From the NCBI GenBank assembly GCA_946540105.1, contig CAMNIA010000002.1:1-49991 (forward strand): 49,991 nucleotides of DNA, read 5' to 3'. The stretch's first letter is position 1; each line of letters opens with the position of its first letter. This document shows, piece by piece, positions 10,620 to 19,166 of the stretch. A model generated the notes under the pieces. The model was not told the DNA's origin. It did no database searches and was given only the letters and a program-made list of their open reading frames with translations. A program made the translations under genes and the position numbers. The stretch comes from an uncultured Prevotella sp. (GTDB taxonomy: Bacteria; Bacteroidota; Bacteroidia; Bacteroidales; Bacteroidaceae).

Positions 10620-11930
10620 TCACTGATATATCTTATTGATTTGTGTTGTTCCATCGCTCATCTGGAATTCCAGAATGTTGACACCTTTTTGGGGTGATGT
10701 CAGTTGCATACCATTCATGTTATAGTAGCGAATTCCTACCACACGGGCTGGGTCGGCAGTCTTCACGGCCTTGACGGCTGTAACGTTGTAGTTGTTGTTT
10801 CCGCGCGTGGTCAACTGGTCTTCATCGAGCGTAGCGCCAGCGCCATTCTCTGTATTACGCAGCACGTCAGCAACAAGGTTAGCAGGATAGACACCACACT
10901 TGTAGTTGGCATCTGCATAAGGATTATAGACGGTACCTGTATAGCCCTTGCCTACCTCAACGGCATCGGCTTCGCCCAGGTTTCCTTTCAGCGTGAAGTG
11001 ATACTTCTTATCGTCTTGCAAGAAATACTTGTTGTGTCCGCGCATATTGCTCTGGCCTGACTTCAAAACGGTATGCGTGAAGTCGCTGTTCTCAATGTAC
11101 ATCTTTGAGCTGTGACCAATGCCAATGCAATATTGGGCTGGGTCGCTCTCGGTACCGTTCTCCCACAGGCAGTTGGCGATGTGTACCTTACCGAATCGGA
11201 TGCGCGGACAACGCTGTCCGCAGCCGTGATACCACCAGCAGTTCACGAAGGTGGCATTCAGATAACCCTCGTCGTCACCGCGGTTGTCGCTCGAACCCCA
11301 CATGGAGGAGCAGCGGTGGTCGTCGCTCTCCCCTGCACGTGACCACGGCGCAATGAGGTAGGAGAACTTACACCATGAGATAGTGAGGTAGTCTGACTTC
11401 GTCTTGGCATCAAGGTTGCCGTCGACCCCATCCTGAATGTCACAATGGTCTATCCAGATGTTCTTTGACTCCACTAGTTGGATGTTATCACAGGCAGAGA
11501 TGTCGTAAGCACCAGCACCTAATAGTGTAAGGTTTCGCAGAATGCAGTTCTCCCAGTTTTGGCAATAGAAGAAACCTGCATAGTCGGCATTGTCATTATG
11601 GTTGCGGTTATAAAGTGACGACCCTGGCAGACCATAGATGGTACAGTTCGTTACCTTGTCATAGCGCAGCTTCTCTTTCACCTCAATATTCCCGCTGATG
11701 TAGATGGTCTTCGAGGCTTTACCGCCTTTACACGCCTGGAGTGCTGCACGAAGCTCTTCCTCCGTTTTTACGACGACGGGGTTCTCGTCGTTGCTTCCCG
11801 TACAACCTTCTTCCAGTCCGATGCTTGCCCAACCTACAGGAGCATTTTGGTCGTAGGACGATAGCTGTGCAAAACTGACCTCGATGCCCAGCGACACTAA
11901 CATCATCGATATTATGATAGTCTTCTTCAT
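10620..11930 (-). CDS. PL1 pectate lyase with T9SS CTD-like tail
   Basis: SKNIWIDHCDIQDGVDGNLDAKTKSDYLTISWCKFSYL and CGQRCPRIRFGKVHIANCLW; paralogous to the adjacent gene. Its start overlaps the upstream stop by 4 nt (ATGA). Confidence 0.9.
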   Translation of the reverse strand: MKKTIIISMMLVSLGIEVSFAQLSSYDQNAPVGWASIGLEEGCTGSNDENPVVVKTEEELRAALQACKGGKASKTIYISGNIEVKEKLRYDKVTNCTIYGLPGSSLYNRNHNDNADYAGFFYCQNWENCILRNLTLLGAGAYDISACDNIQLVESKNIWIDHCDIQDGVDGNLDAKTKSDYLTISWCKFSYLIAPWSRAGESDDHRCSSMWGSSDNRGDDEGYLNATFVNCWWYHGCGQRCPRIRFGKVHIANCLWENGTESDPAQYCIGIGHSSKMYIENSDFTHTVLKSGQSNMRGHNKYFLQDDKKYHFTLKGNLGEADAVEVGKGYTGTVYNPYADANYKCGVYPANLVADVLRNTENGAGATLDEDQLTTRGNNNYNVTAVKAVKTADPARVVGIRYYNMNGMQLTSPQKGVNILEFQMSDGTTQINKIYQ

Positions 11931-14900
11931 CTTAAAATGGCTTTTGCTGTCCCATGGAATCCCTTGCTACCCTTAACGCTGATAATAACCATGCCGTTAG
12001 CTCCTTGCGGCAGTCGAATGGCGGTAGTGCTGCCGTTAAAGCTATGCTGTCCCAACGTGTGACCTGCGGCATCGAACATAGACAGCTGGTAGTCGCGGTC
12101 GGACTGTGTATCGTTGACACTGACAAACAGCACACCGTTTTGTGCCTGGAAGAGACGGATGCGCTCATCCTGTGACGTTTGGCTAACCATCTTGATACTC
12201 GATAGCTCGCCGTCATACTCATAGGCTCCTAAGTCGGGCGCCTCGCCCGCATACTCAATACCACCTACCTCGATGCCGCGATAGGTAGTGGCGTCAACCT
12301 TTGTACCCTTGTCTATGAGCAACTGCTCGGCGGTGACGGTGCTACCGTCGTACATCTTATGAGAAGCACCTCCCTTGATGTGTGCAAACGTCGTCTCGGG
12401 CAGGTTGCCGTCCTCGTCACGTGCACCAATCAGTTCCTCATGGTTGGTAATATCGACGAAGAAGTCGGGGTGAGCTTTCTGGAACTCACAGGATGTTACG
12501 GTCAGTCCCGTCAGCGTCTCGTCAACTTCAAAGCGTCCGTACTGACTATTCTTTCCGTGCTCAGACGGCTTGACCGTGCCGTCCTTATCGCGCTTGTCAG
12601 TGGCATCGTTGTCGTTGATGGCGATACAGTTGATGAGACGTACCTCATGACCACTGGCTATAGCCTCATAGATGCGGTACGAATAGGTCTTGTCGCTCGA
12701 ACTGGCTAGAACACTTGTGTGGGTAATGCCTGTACAGTTGTTCAAAATAATATCGCCGGCATTATGGTTCTGGTCGAAGCCTTTTGCTTTGTTATAGACA
12801 GCCAGGCAGCGGTTCATGTAAACATTCATGGCTCCCTGGTCGGAACCGCACTTAAAGCCATTGCCGTTACCTTTTGGTGCAACCTTGTCCAGCGCAAGGA
12901 ACCCATTCTTATAGGAGATGCAATTCTCGATAATGATGGTCATGTTGTCGCCAAAATTACCGTCCTTCTTATAGAAGACATCCCATCCGTCATCGCTATT
13001 GGCCCAAGCACGACAGCCGTAGAAATAGTTGTTGTCGCCCACTGAAATCTTCGGAGCAAAGCCGTCTGCGTCGCCCTCATCCTCGTCGCAGTTAAGGTAT
13101 GAGTCGCAGTTGATGACTTTGTTGTTCGATGCCAAGTTCTTCATCTGTAGTCCAGTGTCTCCGTTTTTATAGAAGTTACACAACTCGATGATGTTGTCGT
13201 GGCCGTCCTGTGTGCGGTTCACCACATCAGCACTGGAGCCGCCCGTCGGTTTGTTGCGCTCAATGAGCAAACCGTTGTCTGAAGCATTGGTGATGTCGAT
13301 GTTCTTGAAGTGCCAGTACGAACTTGTCAGGCGCACACCCTGATACGGGTTGTTAGAGTGTGCGTGGTACGGCTGTCCAGAGAAATCGAGCACGGCCTGT
13401 CCATCTTTACCGAAGAGCTCGATGTACTTATTGGGTTCACCGTTCGTCTCGTCAATATTGATGCGCTTGTCGTAGACGTAGGTTCCCGCCTTCATCCAGA
13501 TACGGTCGCCAGGCTGCGCAATAGCCACCGCCCTCTGCAGGTCGAAGAAGGGGTTCTGTTCTGAGCCATCGGCAGTTGCATCGTTACCATCGGGTGCGCA
13601 CCATATCTCGTCGCCCAGGATGTTGTCAGGCATATCAGGAACGTCTTCTGTCAGGAACTGCTTCTCCTCTCCATAGACGGTACCTTTAGCGGTGATGGCG
13701 TAGGCACGAACATAGTAAGTGGTAGCTTCGTCGAGGGTAACACTGGTCGAGAACTTATACGATGGCTTCGACATTGTTACGCGTGTACCTTTATTATAAT
13801 CAATGCCATTCGTCGTGTCGTAGATGATGCCGACTTCGGTCAGCTCCAGTCCGCCATCGTCGGTAACGACACCGCCCAAACGGTATTTCTTGCCGCTCTT
13901 AGTGACATCACTGGTAGCCACAACTGCAGATGTTGCCTCAGCGGTACTGAAGCTCTTGATTTCACCATAGGCATAACCAGCATTCGATAGAGCATAAGCG
14001 CGGTAGTATACAGTCTGCTCTGCTTTAAGACCAGTGATGAGCACAGAGATATTGTTCTTCGTGGCGTCCTCCGTCTCCACGACGTTGTCAGCCAATGAGG
14101 GCTGTGCTGTCAAACTCCAGATAATTCCTGCCTCCGTAATGGGTTGATCACCTCGGTCGGTAATCTCGCCATTCACCTCGGCCGTATTCTTAGTGATGTT
14201 ATACGCTTCGCCTGTTACTATGGTAGCAGGAGTACCGTATGCCTGAGCATACACAGTGATGTTGTCGATGTCGGAGTCACCGCTATTCTCGTTAACAAGC
14301 TTTATACGATTGACATTCAGATTCTCAATCGTTGCTGTGCGCAGGGCACCATCGGTACCGCTTGTTGCCGTAGCTTCCGTCCATGTTGAGCCTGCGTCAG
14401 TCGACGTATATATCTTCACCTCTTTGCGCCATTGGTTCCATGAGACGCTTTTTACACCGCTGTTCAGAATGGGGGTGATGACGTAACCGCCATTCTTATA
14501 GACGCGTAGGTTCATCGTCGACCCGTTGATATTGTAGCTCGAACTCGTTGATACAAAGGCGTTATTGTATATCCACGTGCCCTGGTTGGCAACATAGAAC
14601 TCCTGGTCGGAAGTTGACTGTGTCTGAGGGAAGGTTGCGGCATCCTCGAAGTCCTGCAAAAAATAGCGACCCTCGCTGTCAACGGTCTGTCCTTTATCGT
14701 CAATCAGCGTCTTAAACGACTTGATGACACCATAGGCTTGAGTGTCACCATATTTGGCATAGGCACGATAGTAAACGGTAGAACCCTCGCGTAGATCCGT
14801 TACCGATACTTTAAAGTTGTCAGCTACAATGGCAGACTTGACTACATTGTCGTTGATGGAAGGTTCCTTGTTGCTGGTGCTCCACACGAAACCAACCTCC

Positions 14901-15526
14901 GTCACGTCCTGTTCCTTCTTTGTTATAGTGCCGTTCAGCGTTGCCGCTGTCAGCGTAATGTCTGTCGCCTCGCCAGTAGCAACGGTAACGGGGGTGTCGA
15001 AAGTCTGAGCATAGACAGCCAGATTGTCAATGTCGGCATCCTTTGAGGCAGTGTTAGTCACTTTGATGCGGTTCACTGTCTCGCTGTTTACCGTTGCCGT
15101 CACCTTCTTGCCGTTGGTTGTAGCTGTCACCTCAGTCCATGTGGTTCCGCCATCAGCCGAAGTGTACACCTTTACACTGGCACGTCCAATGTCGAAGGTC
15201 ACCTTGCTGACGCCATTGGTGAGAACGGGCGTGATGACATACGTTCCGTTCTTTGGCAAGCGCAGGTTCATCGTCGAACCGTCAGGAATATAGCTGCCGT
15301 TGGTTGCCGAGAAGGAATTGTAGTATATCCATTCGCCCTGTCCGGCAATATTGAATTTTACTTCAACTCCAGTCCCCTTTCCCTGTGTCTCGTCGGGGAA
15401 AGTCGTCTGGTCCTCGAAGTCCTGAAGAAAATACAGACCGTCACCACCGATGGCGCTGGCAGACAGTACGGCATAGAACGACATGACAAACATCGTTATA
15501 TGCCTTGTAAGAAGAGTCCTTTTCAT
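11927..15526 (-). CDS. Large modular PL9-like pectate lyase: repeated N-terminal modules, PL9 domain, T9SS CTD-like tail
   Basis: GDEIWCAPDGNDATADGSEQNPFFDLQRAVAIAQPGDRIWMKAGTY, DADGFAPKISVGDNNYFYGCRAWANSDDGWDVFYK and GNGNGFKCGSD; two FLQDFED...NGSTMNLR modules and Fn3-like VYYRAYA repeats at the N-terminus. Confidence 0.85.
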   Translation of the reverse strand: MKRTLLTRHITMFVMSFYAVLSASAIGGDGLYFLQDFEDQTTFPDETQGKGTGVEVKFNIAGQGEWIYYNSFSATNGSYIPDGSTMNLRLPKNGTYVITPVLTNGVSKVTFDIGRASVKVYTSADGGTTWTEVTATTNGKKVTATVNSETVNRIKVTNTASKDADIDNLAVYAQTFDTPVTVATGEATDITLTAATLNGTITKKEQDVTEVGFVWSTSNKEPSINDNVVKSAIVADNFKVSVTDLREGSTVYYRAYAKYGDTQAYGVIKSFKTLIDDKGQTVDSEGRYFLQDFEDAATFPQTQSTSDQEFYVANQGTWIYNNAFVSTSSSYNINGSTMNLRVYKNGGYVITPILNSGVKSVSWNQWRKEVKIYTSTDAGSTWTEATATSGTDGALRTATIENLNVNRIKLVNENSGDSDIDNITVYAQAYGTPATIVTGEAYNITKNTAEVNGEITDRGDQPITEAGIIWSLTAQPSLADNVVETEDATKNNISVLITGLKAEQTVYYRAYALSNAGYAYGEIKSFSTAEATSAVVATSDVTKSGKKYRLGGVVTDDGGLELTEVGIIYDTTNGIDYNKGTRVTMSKPSYKFSTSVTLDEATTYYVRAYAITAKGTVYGEEKQFLTEDVPDMPDNILGDEIWCAPDGNDATADGSEQNPFFDLQRAVAIAQPGDRIWMKAGTYVYDKRINIDETNGEPNKYIELFGKDGQAVLDFSGQPYHAHSNNPYQGVRLTSSYWHFKNIDITNASDNGLLIERNKPTGGSSADVVNRTQDGHDNIIELCNFYKNGDTGLQMKNLASNNKVINCDSYLNCDEDEGDADGFAPKISVGDNNYFYGCRAWANSDDGWDVFYKKDGNFGDNMTIIIENCISYKNGFLALDKVAPKGNGNGFKCGSDQGAMNVYMNRCLAVYNKAKGFDQNHNAGDIILNNCTGITHTSVLASSSDKTYSYRIYEAIASGHEVRLINCIAINDNDATDKRDKDGTVKPSEHGKNSQYGRFEVDETLTGLTVTSCEFQKAHPDFFVDITNHEELIGARDEDGNLPETTFAHIKGGASHKMYDGSTVTAEQLLIDKGTKVDATTYRGIEVGGIEYAGEAPDLGAYEYDGELSSIKMVSQTSQDERIRLFQAQNGVLFVSVNDTQSDRDYQLSMFDAAGHTLGQHSFNGSTTAIRLPQGANGMVIISVKGSKGFHGTAKAILR

Positions 15527-15578
15527 AAGTATATTTGTTAGTAAGTTCTTTCTGAAATAGTAGTTGGAATATCAGATG

Positions 15579-15586
15579 CAAAGATA
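15579..15586 (-). promoter_or_regulatory. Bacteroidetes-type -7 box (TATCTTTG) upstream of the pectinase block
   Basis: CAAAGATA on + is TATCTTTG on -, about 55 nt upstream of the 15526 start; matches the TAnnTTTG consensus. No clear -33 element. Confidence 0.55.
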
Positions 15587-15629
15587 AGTATTTTTAATTT
15601 ATCTTTTTCATTAGCACACAATAATTTAT

Positions 15630-15645
15630 GCGTAAACGTTTACGC
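15630..15645. promoter_or_regulatory. Perfect 16-bp palindrome GCGTAAACGTTTACGC, LacI/GalR-type operator candidate
   Basis: Sequence equals its own reverse complement; TAAACGTTTA core with central CG is typical of LacI-family operators; lies upstream of the -7 box. Confidence 0.55.
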
Positions 15646-15687
15646 TAAAATCGTAAGCTTTTTACAACAAACTATTGTCAGAAGAAC

Positions 15688-17688
15688 TTACTTTTCCCTG
15701 TCGAACAGGCCGTAGGTCGTGCGCAGCACGATGAACTCGGTGCGGCGGTTCAGTTGGTTGCAGGTCTCTTGCTGATCCGCATCGAGCGTCTTAATGAACT
15801 CCTGTGTCAAGACGTCACCCTCCTTCAGGAACGCATACTTCTCCGTCAGCTTCCGACGAATTGTTTTGGGCTTCTCCTTGCCGTAGCCCACAGGGGTTAG
15901 GCGGTCTTTCGATATGCCGTGCTCAATGAGATAGTTCACGACGCTCTCTGCTCTGCGTTGCGAGAGCCGCTTGTTGTATTCTGCAGAGCCGCGGTAGTCT
16001 GCATGAGCCGACAGCTCAATGGTAACGTTGGGGTTGTCGTTCAGCAGGATAACAAGCGAGTCGAGTGCCGATGCACTCTCAGGCCGTAGCGTAGCCTTGT
16101 CGAAGTCATAGAAGATGTTGTCAATCAGCACAGGCGCCGTGATGCTTGCAAGGGGGAATTGCAAGACATACTCCGTCGACTCCTCTACTGGCTCCACGCG
16201 TAGCTGTTCTTTGTGGTTCAGAAATCCCTTACACGTTCCTAGGAAAACATAGTCTATGCCAGGCTTTATCTCGTGGGTGAATGAACCGTCGCCCTTCACG
16301 CTGAGTTTTAAGTTCGTGCCGTCGTTGCCCACCATATATACTTGTGCTGCTGGCAGCTCATAGCCGTCTTTCTCATACACCCACCCCTTCACCGTCTGGA
16401 TGATTTCCGGATTGTAGAACGAGTAGATGTGGTCCCAGCCCTTGCCGTCACCGCGATTGCTTGAGAAAAAACCTTTGTTAAGCAGTCCCTCGAAAGTCAT
16501 TCCGAAGTCGTCGCCATGCGAATTCAAGGGGTATCCTGGGTGTTCGATAGTCCAGTGGGTAGAGTCGGGCTTAGCAATGTAGATGTCCAGTCCCCCCATT
16601 CCCTCGTGACCGTTGCTTGAGAAGTATAAGTCGCCGTTAGGTCGGAATGTAGGAAACATCTCGTCGCCAGGCGTATTGATGGGTGCCCCCAGATTTTCAA
16701 CGCCACCTACGCCGCTGGTCGTCAGACGGACGCGCCATATATCGTATCCCCCCCTTCCGCCTGGCATGTCGCTGGTGAAGTAGAGCCAATTCCCGTCAGG
16801 CGAGATAGCAGGGTGCGCATATGCCGACAATGTGTCGCGTGTCAGTTTTAACTCTGTAGCCTTGCTCCATGCGGCATCTGAGCGCTGGCTGGTGGCAATG
16901 GTGGCATAGCGGGGGTATGAGGGGTCGGTCTTACATTGTGTCAAGTACATTGTCTTACCGTCAGGCGTGAAGCTGCACGCACCTTCATCACCGTCGCTGT
17001 TCAACTCGGTGTCTATCACTTCGGGCTTCTGCCATTTGCCCTTGTCGTCCTTCTGCGAATAGAAGATGTCAGCATTCTTCGTTCCTGTTATGCCACTCAA
17101 CTCGTCGCCTTTGGCCTGATTGCGTGTCGAGGTAAAATACAGAAAGTCGTTCTCATCACCGCTCAGCATTGGCGAGTAGTCGGCACGTCTTGAGTTAAAG
17201 AAGTTCTCGCGTTTGACGGTATATGCCGAACCTTCCTTGCGCCATTGGGGGGCTTTTTGTGCTGAACGCAGTCCTGTTCGTGCCAATTCAATATATGCGG
17301 CAGAGGCGAGAGGCACGCTGTCCAAAAACGTCTGAAATTCTTTGGCTGCTGTCTTGTAGTCGCCGTTCTTCATCAACTGCTGGGCCAACCGCAGGTGCGT
17401 CAGCGAGTCCGTCTGTTTGTAGCGAACGGCGTTGTTATAAGCGGCAATGGCTTTCTGCGTATAGTTGATGCGTCGGTAGCACTCCGCCATCTTCAGCGCA
17501 CGCTGTCCTCGCAGCGCCCGTTCTTTGGAAGGCGTTTGCGAGTAGGCTTTGCGGTATTGTACCGATGCGTCGTAGTATTCGCCCAACGCGTAGAACTTGT
17601 CGCCTTTCTTCATAGCCTGCTCCGCACCGCACCCCACGAAGAGCACGGCTACCGCTACGAAACATATCAGGAGTAGACATTTGCGCAT
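15688..17688 (-). CDS. porE: PorE-like T9SS/peptidoglycan-associated lipoprotein: TPR, PD40 beta-propeller, CRD, OmpA-C
   Basis: Lipobox-like LFVGCGAE; TPR-like N-terminus; propeller repeats (YSPMLSGDENDFLYFTSTRN, HPAISPDGNWLYFTSDMPGGRGGYDIW); TVKGWVYEKDGYELPAAQVYM; OmpA IFYDFDKATLRPESASALDSLV...SAHADYRGSAEYNKRLSQRRAESV. Confidence 0.75.
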   Translation of the reverse strand: MRKCLLLICFVAVAVLFVGCGAEQAMKKGDKFYALGEYYDASVQYRKAYSQTPSKERALRGQRALKMAECYRRINYTQKAIAAYNNAVRYKQTDSLTHLRLAQQLMKNGDYKTAAKEFQTFLDSVPLASAAYIELARTGLRSAQKAPQWRKEGSAYTVKRENFFNSRRADYSPMLSGDENDFLYFTSTRNQAKGDELSGITGTKNADIFYSQKDDKGKWQKPEVIDTELNSDGDEGACSFTPDGKTMYLTQCKTDPSYPRYATIATSQRSDAAWSKATELKLTRDTLSAYAHPAISPDGNWLYFTSDMPGGRGGYDIWRVRLTTSGVGGVENLGAPINTPGDEMFPTFRPNGDLYFSSNGHEGMGGLDIYIAKPDSTHWTIEHPGYPLNSHGDDFGMTFEGLLNKGFFSSNRGDGKGWDHIYSFYNPEIIQTVKGWVYEKDGYELPAAQVYMVGNDGTNLKLSVKGDGSFTHEIKPGIDYVFLGTCKGFLNHKEQLRVEPVEESTEYVLQFPLASITAPVLIDNIFYDFDKATLRPESASALDSLVILLNDNPNVTIELSAHADYRGSAEYNKRLSQRRAESVVNYLIEHGISKDRLTPVGYGKEKPKTIRRKLTEKYAFLKEGDVLTQEFIKTLDADQQETCNQLNRRTEFIVLRTTYGLFDREK

Positions 17689-17699
17689 ACAATACTAAT

Positions 17700-17763
17700 A
17701 ACGCAAGCCTCGCTGTTTTATTGCGTTGAGTTCGTTTTTACTTGGGGTGCTCGTTAGGCTTGC
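17700..17763. other. Overlapping alternative inverted repeats in the porE 5' region
   Basis: AACGCAA (17700-17706)/TTGCGTT (17721-17727), and GCAAGCCT (17703-17710)/AGGCTTGC (17756-17763). Confidence 0.5.
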
Positions 17764-17854
17764 AGAAACCGTCCTTAAGTGTAAAAGGGAGAAAAGTACA
17801 AGAAATATAATTGAAAAATTATGAGCAAAGCGTGCTTATTTCAAAAATAATGTG

Positions 17855-17862
17855 TATCTTTG
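17855..17862 (+). promoter_or_regulatory. -7 box TATCTTTG for hflX
   Basis: TATCTTTG 18 nt upstream of the hflX ATG (17881); matches TAnnTTTG. Confidence 0.5.
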
Positions 17863-17880
17863 TCGCCATATTATTCGAAT

Positions 17881-19128
17881 ATGAAAGAATTTGTTATCTC
17901 TGAAGTCAAAGCCGAGACTGCTGTGTTGGTAGGTCTGATAACGCAGCAGCAGGACGAGACGAAGACGAAAGAATATCTCGACGAGTTGGAATTTTTAGCT
18001 GATACTGCTGGTGCTGTTACCGTCAGGCGCTTCACGCAGAAGGTGCAGGGTCCCAGTCAGGTGACTTATGTCGGTAAGGGCAAGCTTGACGAGATAAAGC
18101 AATATATCATGCAGCAGGAAGACGCTGACGAACCTGTGGGTATGGTAATCTTCGACGACGAGCTTTCCGCCAAGCAGATACGCAACATTGAGGCGGAACT
18201 GAAGGTAAAGATACTAGACCGTACATCGCTAATCCTCGACATCTTTGCCATGCGGGCACAGACCTCCGAGGCTAAGACTCAGGTTGAGTTGGCACAGTAT
18301 CGCTACATGCTGCCCCGTCTGCAACGACTGTGGACACACTTGGAACGGCAAGGCGGCGGCTCGGGCAGCGGCGGCGGTAAAGGCTCTGTGGGTCTGCGCG
18401 GACCAGGTGAGACGCAGTTGGAGATGGACCAGCGTATTATTCGGCAGCGTATCTCTTTGCTCAAAGAACGGCTAGTGGATATCGACAAGCAGAAGACGAC
18501 GCAGCGAAAGAATCGCGGCCGACTCATCCGCGTAGCGTTGGTGGGCTATACCAACGTAGGCAAGTCAACGCTGATGAACCTGTTGGCGAAAAGCGATGTC
18601 TTTGCCGAAAACAAACTCTTTGCCACACTTGATACGACTGTGCGCAAGATGGTCATTGATAACCTTCCATTTCTCTTGGCTGACACTGTGGGGTTTATCC
18701 GTAAGTTGCCAACCGACCTGGTTGACTCCTTTAAGTCGACACTCGACGAGGTGAGGGAAGCCGACCTGCTGGTGCACGTAGTTGACATCTCGCATCCTGA
18801 CTTTGAAGAACAGATAATGGTGGTAGAGAAGACGCTTGCCGAACTGGGCTGCGCTGACAAACCCTCTCTGCTGGTGTTCAATAAGATAGACGCCTATACG
18901 TGGAAACCTCAGGATGACGACGACCTGACACCACCCACCAAGGAGAACGTGTCGTTGGATGACCTAAAGCGGACGTGGATGGCCAAACTTTCCGCCGCCC
19001 CGCTGTTTATCTCAGCCAAGCAGAAGGAGAATATCGACGAGTTGCGCAGCGTACTATATAAGAAAGTGCGCGAGTTGCACGTTCAGAAATATCCTTATAA
19101 CGACTTCCTATATCCTTCGGAAGAGTAA
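17881..19128 (+). CDS. hflX: GTPase HflX
   Basis: GGGKGSVGLRGPGETQLEMDQRIIRQRI and VALVGYTNVGKSTLMNLLAKSDVFAENKLFATLDTTVRK...LLADTVGFIRKLPTDLVDSFKSTLDEV. Confidence 0.95.
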   Translation: MKEFVISEVKAETAVLVGLITQQQDETKTKEYLDELEFLADTAGAVTVRRFTQKVQGPSQVTYVGKGKLDEIKQYIMQQEDADEPVGMVIFDDELSAKQIRNIEAELKVKILDRTSLILDIFAMRAQTSEAKTQVELAQYRYMLPRLQRLWTHLERQGGGSGSGGGKGSVGLRGPGETQLEMDQRIIRQRISLLKERLVDIDKQKTTQRKNRGRLIRVALVGYTNVGKSTLMNLLAKSDVFAENKLFATLDTTVRKMVIDNLPFLLADTVGFIRKLPTDLVDSFKSTLDEVREADLLVHVVDISHPDFEEQIMVVEKTLAELGCADKPSLLVFNKIDAYTWKPQDDDDLTPPTKENVSLDDLKRTWMAKLSAAPLFISAKQKENIDELRSVLYKKVRELHVQKYPYNDFLYPSEE

Positions 19129-19166
19129 AAGAGAAACATTAGAACCAGACACAAATAGTATTACTT

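Noticed and set aside
9433-10626. 397-aa plus-strand ORF
   Set aside because: Fully antisense to the well-supported PL1 gene; no recognisable motif; long antisense ORFs are expected from the codon bias.
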